The notes below the pieces were generated by a model. That model was not told the origin of the DNA. It searched no databases and was given only the letters and a program-made list of their open reading frames with translations. 5,577 nucleotides of DNA, taken from positions 1 to 5,577 of the forward strand of contig CAIXQV010001167.1 in the NCBI GenBank assembly GCA_903921605.1, read 5' to 3'. The translations under genes were made by a program, and so were the position numbers. This stretch comes from an uncultured Planctomycetaceae bacterium (GTDB lineage Bacteria > Planctomycetota > Planctomycetia > Planctomycetales > Planctomycetaceae). Shown one piece after another: positions 1 through 5,577 of this stretch (position 1 is its first letter; each line of letters begins with the position of its first letter).

Positions 1-26
1 AGTAAAATGATCCAGACCTGACGCTG

Positions 27-78
27 TGAATCGCTCTAAAAAGTCGACAGCAAAAAACCGTTCTCCGGGAGCGATTCA
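27..78. repeat. Perfect 10-bp inverted repeat with a 32-nt spacer
   Basis: The arm TGAATCGCTC at 27-36 is exactly mirrored by GAGCGATTCA at 69-78, separated by 32 nt that are A-rich. No T-run follows either arm, so it does not look like an intrinsic terminator. It could be a protein-binding site, an end of a lost mobile element, or chance. It lies directly before the degraded reading frame that follows. Confidence 0.45.
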
Positions 79-539
79 GAACGACATGGAGACTATCAGC
101 GGCTGGAAGCCGTAGCTAGTGAAGTGCGAAACCAAATCGACCGGCGTGTGAAATCCTGCGAGCAGATGGTCGCGGCAAACTCGGAGAAGCTTAAAGCAAA
201 AATCACAGCGATGCATCAACGACTGCCTGACTGGACTTTGGCAGCGAATGAGACTGCTCGCAAGTGGCCGGGAAACCCTTTTGGTCCGAAGTTCCGTTGC
301 GATTACCATCGGTTGGGTGGAGGTCACGTGCTGCGATTTTCTTGCGGCGTTCTCCAGCTGTCGCGTCGATCGCGGTCATTCTTATGATCATGCTCGGGCT
401 GATTTTCATTGGCCTGCCAGGGCTCATGTTACGGATCCAAATCTCCTCAATGACGTCAACGTTTGCCCTCATTCTCAGCATTGTTGGGATAGCAATGATT
501 TCTCCGGGAATCACCCACGCCCGATCTCTCAGACGGTAG
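40..539 (+). pseudogene. Probable frameshifted or truncated gene: charged helical segment followed by two membrane helices (unrecognised)
   Basis: I do not recognise this gene. From 40 one frame is open to 387, with no ATG; the only conventional start is GTG at 124, which lacks a Shine-Dalgarno site. To about 290 it encodes a charged, helix-forming, possibly coiled-coil segment (for example QRLEAVASEVRNQIDRRVK, then KLKAKITAMHQRLPDW). After about 300 this frame becomes rich in Cys, Arg and Ser and loses coding character. A second frame, open from GTG 264 to 539 (91 codons), then carries two hydrophobic stretches, roughly residues 32-56 and 64-82, and ends in a basic tail. The simplest reading is one soluble-plus-membrane protein broken by a frameshift near 290-340. 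Two short overlapping genes remain possible. Neither start has a good ribosome binding site. Confidence is low. Confidence 0.3.
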
Positions 540-984
540 TGCGTGGATATATCGCGTCAGGAAGCTGTGTGTTTGTGCGAAGTCGAGAGCCCGATCAGAG
601 CCCCAATGCCCCGTGACTCCGGGCCATTATCTCGTTCTGATTCGCTCAGGACGTTTCCGTTTTTCAATTGTCTCAAATGCCGTTCGAACAGGGTTGGTTC
701 CACACCTGTGAATCAGAATGCGTGAGATACACGCTGAGGATCGACCACCAGGCGGGTACTTGATCAGCAACTCATCATTGTCAATGAGAGACGACACGTT
801 CTGCCAAACTGGTAAGACGCATAAAGCACTGTTTTAAAATGACTTGCGTCATCGAAAAAAGCGAAACTTTATTCGGGCAGCGATGAGGAGAGTTCCTTCC
901 GAGGAGCTTAAAACTTCTGTGATCGGCTACAAAAATCTGATACGCTCCGAGTCCAGTATTCGTTGCACAACAGAGGGCGTTGTC
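540..984. other. Gene-poor stretch upstream of the permease, including its leader
   Basis: No convincing gene is present. A plus-strand frame at 543-725 and a 48-codon minus-strand frame from GTG 703 to stop 557 are both open, but neither has a clear ribosome binding site or recognisable motif. A small palindrome, CATTG-T-CAATG at 776-786, sits inside a wider CTCAT/ATGAG pair at 771-788, about 200 bp before the permease start. It could be an operator. A TAAAAT at 835-840 resembles a -10 box, but I see no good -35 partner. The permease frame is open upstream from TTG 844, but the encoded extension is basic and does not resemble a transporter N-terminus. Confidence 0.4.
972..977 (+). promoter_or_regulatory. 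Shine-Dalgarno site fixing the permease GTG start
   Basis: AGAGGG stands 7 nt before GTG 985. The alternatives are TTG 844, ATG 883 and ATG 1042. None has a comparably placed site, and ATG 1042 would leave almost no cytoplasmic tail before the first membrane helix. Confidence 0.6.
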
Positions 985-2508
985 GTGGATAACCAGAAAT
1001 CCTTTCGTGATAACATCGATGTTCGGTCGACGAACTCCAACATGTTGCAATCCAGGGCTATCGGCCTCATTGGCGTATTGTTCCTGACCGTAACAGGTGC
1101 CGCACCAATTTCCGCGATGCTCTTTAATGTTCCGATTGCAGTCGGATTCGGCAATGGCCGGGGAGCGCCGGCCTCGTTTCTGGCAGCCACGTTGGTGTTG
1201 ACGATTTTCTCGGTCGGTTATGCTGCGATGGCGCGTCACGTCACTGCTGTGGGTGGATTTTACTCGTTCATCAGCCATGGCCTTGGGCGTGAACTTGGGC
1301 TGGCGATGGGGTTGGGCTTAGTGGTCGCTTACTCGGTGTTTGAGGCTGCTCTTTGGGGCGGCTTCGCCTATTTTGCGACTCTTAAAATGCCGGGAGTACC
1401 GTGGCCCTGCTTCGCATTGCTCTGCGTCTGCGGAGCGGCGTTCCTAAGTTATACCGATGTCAAACTATCCAGCAAGATACTAGGCGCAGCTTTGATTGCG
1501 GAAATTCTGATTCTGATTATTTTTAATATCAGCGTTTTGATAACTCCTGGTGGCACAAAGATAACCCTATCAATGCTCAATCCTTTAGCTGGATTTCAGG
1601 GTTTTGATGCGTTCCGCAGTGTTTCCGGTGAGAGCTTGAAAGAAGGGACCGCCGCGATCGGACTTTTCTTTGCCTTCTCGTCCTGGGTCGGGTTTGAGAT
1701 GGCTCCGAACTATGGTGAAGAAAGTCGGAACCCACGGACCATCGTACCGATGTCGCTCTTCATTTCGGTGATTGGCCTCGGAATATTTTATTTCGCTACA
1801 AGCCTATTGGCGACATCTGCTTACCCAACGCTGGATGACGCCATTTTTAAAGCACAATCAGATTCAGCGAATTTTTTTCTGACACCTATGGAGAACAATG
1901 TTGGAACATGGGCGAGAGATGTCATGAGCTGGTTAATTCTGACGAGTGCGTTTGCCTGCGGTCTTGCGTTCCATAACACATGCTCACGGTATCTCTATTC
2001 ACTCGGCCGGGAGGGTATTTTTCCTGGTAGCCTGGCAAAGACTCACCCCATCCGAAAGAGTCCGTATGTGGCATCTTTCACCCAGTCTGCAGCGGCTGCC
2101 GTGATCGTTCTTTTGTTCGTATTGTTTATGGGATCCGACAACCCTACCCAGCAGGCTTATCTCGGCCTTTATGGTCTAATGGCCTTGCAAGGTACGTTGT
2201 TGATCATCTTTGCTCAAGCCATCGTATCGCTGGCAATCATGCGATATTTCTACGTTAAGAATCCAGCAAATTTTCACTGGTTCACAACGGGATTGTGCCC
2301 TGTGATCGCATTTTTCGCGCAGATTTACATCATTTACCTGCTATGGAGCAATCTTGACTTCCTCGGCGGTGGTTTTATGTTCGCCAAGTGGATTCCATGG
2401 ATCGGCCTGGCTGTCGTGTCCGTTGGATTTGCAGGTGCTCTGTATCTGAAGAGAGTGAGTCCTGAAAAGTATGAACGGATCGGTCGCCTGATTATCGACG
2501 GTGATTGA
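985..2508 (+). CDS. APC-superfamily amino acid/amine permease
   Basis: This is a polytopic inner-membrane transporter of the amino acid-polyamine-organocation superfamily, which imports amino acids or amines by ion symport or exchange. From GTG 985 it has 507 residues, normal for the family, and about 12 hydrophobic segments (roughly 25-53, 63-83, 103-131, 140-156, 164-186, 221-240, 254-277, 311-331, 362-382, 393-419, 434-454, 468-487). The first helix has the family pattern IGLIGVLFLTVTGAAPISA (26-44). The second is followed by MARHVTAVGGFYSF. The sixth has FSSWVGFEMAPNYGEESRNP (231-250), the classic TM6 FVGFE...GEEsrNP signature, and helix 8 leads into SRYLYSLGREGIFP (334-347). The gene converges on the kinase-aminotransferase operon with a 40-bp gap, so it is not co-transcribed with it but probably supplies its substrate. 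The substrate cannot be read from sequence. An alternative start at TTG 844 would add 47 poorly supported residues. Confidence 0.9.
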   Translation: MDNQKSFRDNIDVRSTNSNMLQSRAIGLIGVLFLTVTGAAPISAMLFNVPIAVGFGNGRGAPASFLAATLVLTIFSVGYAAMARHVTAVGGFYSFISHGLGRELGLAMGLGLVVAYSVFEAALWGGFAYFATLKMPGVPWPCFALLCVCGAAFLSYTDVKLSSKILGAALIAEILILIIFNISVLITPGGTKITLSMLNPLAGFQGFDAFRSVSGESLKEGTAAIGLFFAFSSWVGFEMAPNYGEESRNPRTIVPMSLFISVIGLGIFYFATSLLATSAYPTLDDAIFKAQSDSANFFLTPMENNVGTWARDVMSWLILTSAFACGLAFHNTCSRYLYSLGREGIFPGSLAKTHPIRKSPYVASFTQSAAAAVIVLLFVLFMGSDNPTQQAYLGLYGLMALQGTLLIIFAQAIVSLAIMRYFYVKNPANFHWFTTGLCPVIAFFAQIYIIYLLWSNLDFLGGGFMFAKWIPWIGLAVVSVGFAGALYLKRVSPEKYERIGRLIIDGD

Positions 2509-2548
2509 TCATGAATTGTTGTTTCTTGCGCGGCCTGTTTGTGTTGGC

Positions 2549-3508
2549 CTAATCAAAACTTGTCAAATAGGCATCGCACAGGCTGACGGTGTCTTCCGTA
2601 TAACGAGGCCCCATTGATCTGGCCAGGTTGGTCTCTGAGTGCGACGCAATCCATGCCACAAGCAGAAGCCTGCGGAGCATCAGGAAGGTGGGTATCTCCG
2701 CCTCGTCTTCCTGCGAGAGTGGGAGAACTTTGCGGTAACCTGTTTTCCAGGCCTCGATAAGGTTCAGTACATGTGGCTCATGCTCATAAAAAGAAACTGG
2801 AGTCGCAGCGTCATACATGTACCAGCTAAAACCGCAATCATCAAAGTCAATGACTTTCACCGAACCATTGTCAATCAGCAGGTTGGCAAGGCGCAGGTCG
2901 CTGTGAATGAGCCCAAAGCGAGCAGGGCCTTTGCCATAATTTGCAAGGCGTTGGCCAATCACGCCAACGGTACGCGAAAATATTTGCTCCTTTGCTGGAT
3001 CCATTCCCAAGCCGTTGCGCCAACGCCCCCAGTGAGGGTTTGCATCGCCCAGACTGGTTTCAAAATCCCAGGTGAGGCGAGTGAAAAATGCGGGTCGCTG
3101 CCACTGACGTGAGTGACAATGCATGTGCGCGGTCACCTCACCGAGAATTTCGAACGGCTCGCTCAGGTCCTGCCTGATACCGGGTTCGCTGCCTGCCTCC
3201 CAATCGGACAGCACGACATACCGGCCAGCAACTTCCTGAATGATTTCCGTGTTGATGCCGCAAATGGGTTTGGGCGTGACAACAATTCCTTCCTCTCGCA
3301 AAGCCACAAGCCACGCCAATTCAGAAGCGATGGCAGTTTTGGTGTGATAGCCTGGACGATGCACTCGCATTGCCCATTCGCGGCCATCATCTGCTCGCAG
3401 TTGATAGGTTGCATTCTCTGATACATTGTAAAGACGGATTGAAATATTATCCGGAAGGACATATTTCTTTATTGCGCTTTCCACCACCTGCTGCAGGATA
3501 TCAGGCAT
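2549..3508 (-). CDS. APH-fold small-molecule kinase (hydroxylysine kinase/SrkA-like phosphotransferase)
   Basis: A cytoplasmic 319-residue protein of the aminoglycoside phosphotransferase/choline kinase fold, which moves the gamma phosphate of ATP or GTP to a hydroxyl group. The N-lobe contains a strand with AMRVHRP (46-52), where the usual lysine region is arginine-rich, followed by a helix with SELAWLVALREEG (62-74). The catalytic loop is HSDLRLANLL (202-211), with D204 as the likely base and N209 as a metal ligand. VIDFDDCGF (219-227) supplies the metal-binding aspartate, D221. A GD-to-SD change in the Brenner motif (HSD for HGD) is noted. Start ATG 3508 has GAGGG (3518-3522, complement) 9 nt upstream, inside the preceding gene. 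The 8-bp overlap with the aminotransferase stop suggests translational coupling. Relatives include SrkA, homoserine kinase type II and vertebrate hydroxylysine kinase, which acts with a class III PLP phospho-lyase. Antibiotic phosphorylation is less likely given this partner. The substrate is unproven. Confidence 0.88.
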   Translation of the reverse strand: MPDILQQVVESAIKKYVLPDNISIRLYNVSENATYQLRADDGREWAMRVHRPGYHTKTAIASELAWLVALREEGIVVTPKPICGINTEIIQEVAGRYVVLSDWEAGSEPGIRQDLSEPFEILGEVTAHMHCHSRQWQRPAFFTRLTWDFETSLGDANPHWGRWRNGLGMDPAKEQIFSRTVGVIGQRLANYGKGPARFGLIHSDLRLANLLIDNGSVKVIDFDDCGFSWYMYDAATPVSFYEHEPHVLNLIEAWKTGYRKVLPLSQEDEAEIPTFLMLRRLLLVAWIASHSETNLARSMGPRYTEDTVSLCDAYLTSFD

Positions 3509-4766
3509 GGATCAATTCCCTCGCACGTGGCATGGCCGCATCAAAACGTTCCATGATTTCTTTGCAAAGCTCATGAGTCAGGAGAATTCCGGGCTTCCAT
3601 TGCAGGACGCGTTTATCAAGTGATGAAAAAATAGCCCACACACCATTTTCATAGAGTGCTCTGGATACGGCGACTGCTCCCTGAGCGTGATTGAACTCAA
3701 GCCCGAGGATAACACCTTTTTGCCGTACACCCGTAAAAATGTCCCCATGCTTTGTCATCATTTCTTTCATGGCCTGGGCCATGAAATCAGTGACGAAACG
3801 AACATTTTCAGCAACTTGAGGTCGCAACAGCATCTCAATAACCTTGTGCGCTACGATGCAGCCAAGCTCCGCTCCGCCGGTTGTGCTGATGTGTGCTGCA
3901 CCGTCTTCCTGCAGCCACTGCCCCGCCTGCTCGTTCACCAGGCATGCGCTGATCGGGTAAAGCCCGCCTGATAACCCTTTTGCCGTCACCATGATGTCTG
4001 GCTGAATACCATAAGTTTGCCAGCCCCACATGGAACCAGTACGCATCAGGCCTGTTTGCACTTCATCGGCCACGTACATGGTACCATGTTTACGTGTGAG
4101 TTCTCGGCAGGCATCGAGGTAACCTGGCTGCGGCATAGGAAAGCCGTAAGTCGCCGGAATGGTTTCGATAATCAGTCCCGCAACGTCATTCCCCTGCAAG
4201 GCTGTTGCCAGAGCATCGGTGTCGTTGAATGGAACCTGTACAAACATCTCAGGCTGGTCACTCAGGAAAATTCTGCTGAATCGAGCACTGCCTGTGGCAA
4301 CGGAAAGTCCAGAATGGCCGTGATATCCATTGATGATCGAAACGATCTTGCGGCGTTTGGTGGCGTAACGCGCACTTTTTAAAGCAATCTCGACCGCTTC
4401 GGCACCGCCTGCTCCAAACACGGCGTACTTCATACCGGGCGATATTCCGATCAAAGATTCTGCTAGTGCTGCGCGCGCTATGGAAGGAAACCAATGGTTG
4501 CCCATGTCAAAATGATCAAGTGCTGTTTTGAGTGTTTCCACCAATTCAGGATGACGATGGCCAAAATTATAGGTGCCACCATTCAGGTGCAAATCGATCA
4601 ACCGGTGGCCCGACATGTCATAAAGGAGGTAACCCTCACGTTTGTCGATGACCAGATCAACGCCGACTTTTTGCCAGAACATCGTCTTCTCGGGATTCCA
4701 GAAACGGATCGATTTGTCGATGACATCTCGTTTGGACTGATGCTGGAAATCGCCATACTCAAACAT
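3501..4766 (-). CDS. Class III PLP-dependent aminotransferase-fold enzyme (ornithine aminotransferase-like; possible phospho-lyase)
   Basis: A cytoplasmic fold-type I, class III aminotransferase of 421 residues, the usual length. Visible in order: the substrate-side segment LNGGTYNFGHRHPEL (61-75); the PLP phosphate loop FGAGGAEAVEIALKSAR (117-133); YHGHSG (148-153), which stacks on the cofactor; IIETIPATYGFP (199-210); DEVQTGLMRTG (234-244), whose D234 pairs with the pyridine nitrogen; TAKGLSGGLYPIS (261-273), with K263 as the Schiff-base lysine; and STTGG (294-298) from the partner subunit. KGLSGGLYPIS resembles ornithine aminotransferase. The phosphate loop lacks the usual Ser/Thr of NSGTEA. 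ATG 4766 was chosen because GAGAGA stands 6 nt upstream; ATG 4841 would add 25 residues but has no well-spaced site. It is the first gene of a two-gene operon with the kinase. It may transaminate an amino acid or, as in 5-phosphohydroxylysine and phosphoethanolamine phospho-lyases, eliminate ammonia and phosphate. Family assignment is firm; the reaction is not. Confidence 0.92.
   Translation of the reverse strand: MFEYGDFQHQSKRDVIDKSIRFWNPEKTMFWQKVGVDLVIDKREGYLLYDMSGHRLIDLHLNGGTYNFGHRHPELVETLKTALDHFDMGNHWFPSIARAALAESLIGISPGMKYAVFGAGGAEAVEIALKSARYATKRRKIVSIINGYHGHSGLSVATGSARFSRIFLSDQPEMFVQVPFNDTDALATALQGNDVAGLIIETIPATYGFPMPQPGYLDACRELTRKHGTMYVADEVQTGLMRTGSMWGWQTYGIQPDIMVTAKGLSGGLYPISACLVNEQAGQWLQEDGAAHISTTGGAELGCIVAHKVIEMLLRPQVAENVRFVTDFMAQAMKEMMTKHGDIFTGVRQKGVILGLEFNHAQGAVAVSRALYENGVWAIFSSLDKRVLQWKPGILLTHELCKEIMERFDAAMPRARELIHA
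3518..3522 (-). promoter_or_regulatory. Kinase ribosome binding site inside the aminotransferase gene
   Basis: On the minus strand GAGGG lies 9 nt before the kinase ATG, within the last codons of the aminotransferase. With the 8-bp overlap ATGCCTGA (3508-3501) it supports coupled translation of the two proteins. Confidence 0.55.
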
Positions 4767-4772
4767 GAATAA

Positions 4773-4778
4773 TCTCTC
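4773..4778 (-). promoter_or_regulatory. Shine-Dalgarno site fixing the aminotransferase start
   Basis: Minus-strand GAGAGA is 6 nt upstream of ATG 4766. The earlier in-frame ATG at 4841 has only a GGA abutting it, which is too close to serve. The 25 codons between them match no usual N-terminus of the family. Confidence 0.55.
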
Positions 4779-4829
4779 GAAACGTAATGCTTTGCCGTCG
4801 AAGTCAATTTCATTCCCATAAAGAGAGCC

Positions 4830-4848
4830 AACCGGGTGCATTCCGGTT
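4830..4848. promoter_or_regulatory. Inverted repeat, possible operator of the aminotransferase-kinase operon
   Basis: AACCGG (4830-4835) and CCGGTT (4843-4848) form a perfect 6-bp dyad with a 7-nt centre, 64 bp upstream of the aminotransferase start codon. The size and position suit a dimeric regulator, but no regulator gene is in the window and no convincing -35/-10 pair was found nearby. It may be chance. Confidence 0.25.
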
Positions 4849-4917
4849 TTGCTCAGCTGGCTTTCCCTGCTTGTCCAACGGCAAGCTTTCAGCCAGTCTT
4901 ATTCGCCCCTGACTTTA

Positions 4918-5124
4918 TCTTTTTTTCAGCGTTTGGCGAGTGATTGGTGAATGCCGGCCCCGGTCCATTCGCCATTCAATTTCACCGGCCGCTCCTTACC
5001 GACGTTTCAGTTCCTGCGTACATGCCACTGAGTCAGAACCGACATCGAATGAAGTTACGGTCGCCCCAGGACGAAAAGCAGCCCGGCTGAATAATCCACT
5101 CCCGGCATCCTCGGGACCGAATTT
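4918..5124 (-). pseudogene. Decayed fragment of a class I SAM-dependent methyltransferase
   Basis: Read on the minus strand, 5124-4999 gives 42 codons bounded by stops. They contain AGSGLFSRAA, then ATVTSFDVGSDSVACTQELK ending in RR. This matches the pattern of class I methyltransferase motifs I and II: a glycine-rich SAM loop (GxGSGLFS), then an acidic residue at the end of beta-2 (SFDV) and the typical SVACTxELxRRY helix. The codon where the family has Tyr is TAA (4998-4996). In the same frame, past that stop, GEIEWRMDRG continues plausibly as the next strand, until a stop at 4917-4915. No start or complete N- or C-terminal half remains; upstream of 5124 the frame is interrupted by TAA at 5127-5125. 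It is therefore a relic of about 70 codons from a normally 200-260-residue enzyme. It lies just upstream of, and parallel to, the aminotransferase operon. The family call is from pattern memory and needs a search. Confidence 0.5.
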
Positions 5125-5489
5125 TTAGTTCTTGTCTATGATGTCTGTCCTGCGCACTCCGCTCCGTGAAATTAATTCAGGGCGATGAATTGGATTAGCT
5201 TCCTGGTGTTTGTTAAAGCAACACCAACCTCAAGATGGCCTTCAGTTCAGTTGAGTTGATTCCCATGAGTTGATTCCCAAAGAGGAAACAGGTTGTGTTC
5301 AAGGCGCGATTCAGATCCTTAGGAGGCGTCCCGAAGTAATATCCGGATCGTATCAACAGAAGACTCAGCCGGTGTCACAAGCGAATAGGCAGCCACAACA
5401 CTCACGGAGATTGTGTTCCGGCCGATTAGCAGGGCTGGGCTGGAAACTCGACCAGTCTTCGGAACGCCCTCGTCTTTGAAATGCCAACG
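5125..5489. other. Gene-poor stretch between the methyltransferase relic and the tRNA terminator
   Basis: No credible gene is seen. Short open frames run on both strands (for example plus 5270-5479 and minus 5501-5319) without a ribosome binding site or motif. Two structures stand out: a 7-bp inverted repeat TGGTGTT/AACACCA (5204-5210 and 5220-5226, 9-nt loop, no T-run) and the 14-bp tandem duplication at 5252-5279. The minus-strand frame matching the methyltransferase relic may continue weakly up to about 5234, but nothing recognisable is left. Confidence 0.4.
5252..5279. repeat. Perfect 14-bp tandem duplication
   Basis: TGAGTTGATTCCCA occurs twice, end to end (5252-5265 and 5266-5279). It is preceded by loosely related pentamers (TTCAG TTCAG TTGAG TTGAT). 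It has the look of replication slippage or a short target-site duplication left after an excision. Confidence 0.75.
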
Positions 5490-5523
5490 AAAAAAGCCCA
5501 CCGATAAATCGGTGGGCTTTTTT
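5490..5523 (-). terminator. Strong intrinsic terminator of the tRNA-Glu transcript (bidirectional)
   Basis: GCCCACCGAT (5496-5505) and ATCGGTGGGC (5508-5517) form a perfect GC-rich stem, flanked by six A on one side and six T on the other. It therefore has a U-tract in either direction. On the minus strand it starts only 3 nt after the tRNA-Glu 3' end, so it almost certainly ends that transcript. It also shields the tRNA from plus-strand read-through. Confidence 0.93.
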
Positions 5524-5526
5524 GAC

Positions 5527-5577
5527 TGACCCCAAGGGGATTTGAACCCCTGTTACCGGAATGAAAATCCGATGTCC
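5527..5577 (-). tRNA. tRNA-Glu (anticodon UUC), 5' part cut off by the window edge
   Basis: Read on the minus strand, the end of the window gives the 3' 51 nt of a tRNA. There is the end of the D-arm (GGAC), an anticodon stem TCGGA/TCCGG with 7-nt loop TTTTCAT and anticodon TTC (complement of 5563-5565), a short variable loop TAAC, a T-arm AGGGG-TTCAAAT-CCCCT, the acceptor 3' strand TGGGGTC and discriminator A at 5527. The next bases are GTC, so CCA is not encoded and must be added enzymatically. The 5' acceptor strand and most of the D-arm lie beyond the window. The T-loop sequence and UUC anticodon make the identity secure. Confidence 0.9.

Noticed and set aside
781..1278. A 165-codon open frame on the minus strand opposite the permease start
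   Set aside because: Its sequence is rich in His, Arg and Cys with no motif, and it is antisense to well-supported permease helices. It is a shadow frame.
2509..2548. A terminator in the convergent gap between permease and kinase
   Set aside because: Only a 4-bp GGCC/GGCC pair with a 10-nt loop and no T-run is present, which is too weak to call.
2549..3508. Reading the APH-fold kinase as an antibiotic resistance enzyme
   Set aside because: The translational coupling to a class III PLP enzyme and the HSDLRLAN/DFDDCGF pattern fit metabolic kinases better. Nothing indicates aminoglycoside specificity.
4767..4841. An upstream ATG start (4841) for the aminotransferase
   Set aside because: It has no properly spaced Shine-Dalgarno site, and the added residues do not fit the family. 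ATG 4766 has GAGAGA at 6 nt.
4940..5128. A plus-strand 62-codon open frame
   Set aside because: It has no ribosome binding site and is the antisense shadow of the methyltransferase relic, whose motifs read on the minus strand.
5204..5226. The 7-bp hairpin TGGTGTT/AACACCA as a terminator
   Set aside because: It has low GC content, a 9-nt loop and no following T-run on either strand, and no gene ends nearby.
1..5577. CRISPR array, insertion sequence transposase or integrase
   Set aside because: I saw no regularly spaced repeats and no transposase or integrase motifs on either strand.

Overview
The window looks bacterial, probably a proteobacterium of moderate GC content. The evidence is compact genes with Shine-Dalgarno sites, a GTG start, an intrinsic terminator and a tRNA gene whose 3' CCA is not encoded. 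An alphaproteobacterial host fits but cannot be proved from this sequence alone.

Layout: positions 1-540 hold a perfect 10-bp inverted repeat and then a degraded-looking gene. Its first half reads as a charged, helical segment in one frame and its second half as a two-helix membrane segment in another. Positions 540-984 contain no convincing gene. Positions 985-2508 (+) encode an APC-superfamily amino acid permease. It converges, across a 40-bp gap, on a two-gene minus-strand operon. In transcription order this is a class III PLP-dependent aminotransferase-fold enzyme (4766-3501) followed by an APH/HYKK-like small-molecule kinase (3508-2549), overlapping by 8 bp. Upstream of the operon lies a decayed fragment of a class I SAM-dependent methyltransferase (about 5124-4918, minus strand). 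A gene-poor stretch with a perfect 14-bp tandem duplication follows. The right edge carries a strong intrinsic terminator and the 3' two-thirds of a tRNA-Glu(UUC) gene on the minus strand.

The three intact genes suggest a small catabolic module. The permease would import an amino acid or amine, the kinase would phosphorylate a hydroxyl group on it, and the PLP enzyme would remove the amine or, as in mammalian 5-hydroxylysine and phosphoethanolamine breakdown, eliminate ammonia and phosphate. The enzyme families are clear from motifs; the substrate and the joint pathway are inference. Broken genes on both sides and a tRNA gene at the edge suggest an accessory, rearranged locus. No integrase, transposase or CRISPR array is visible.
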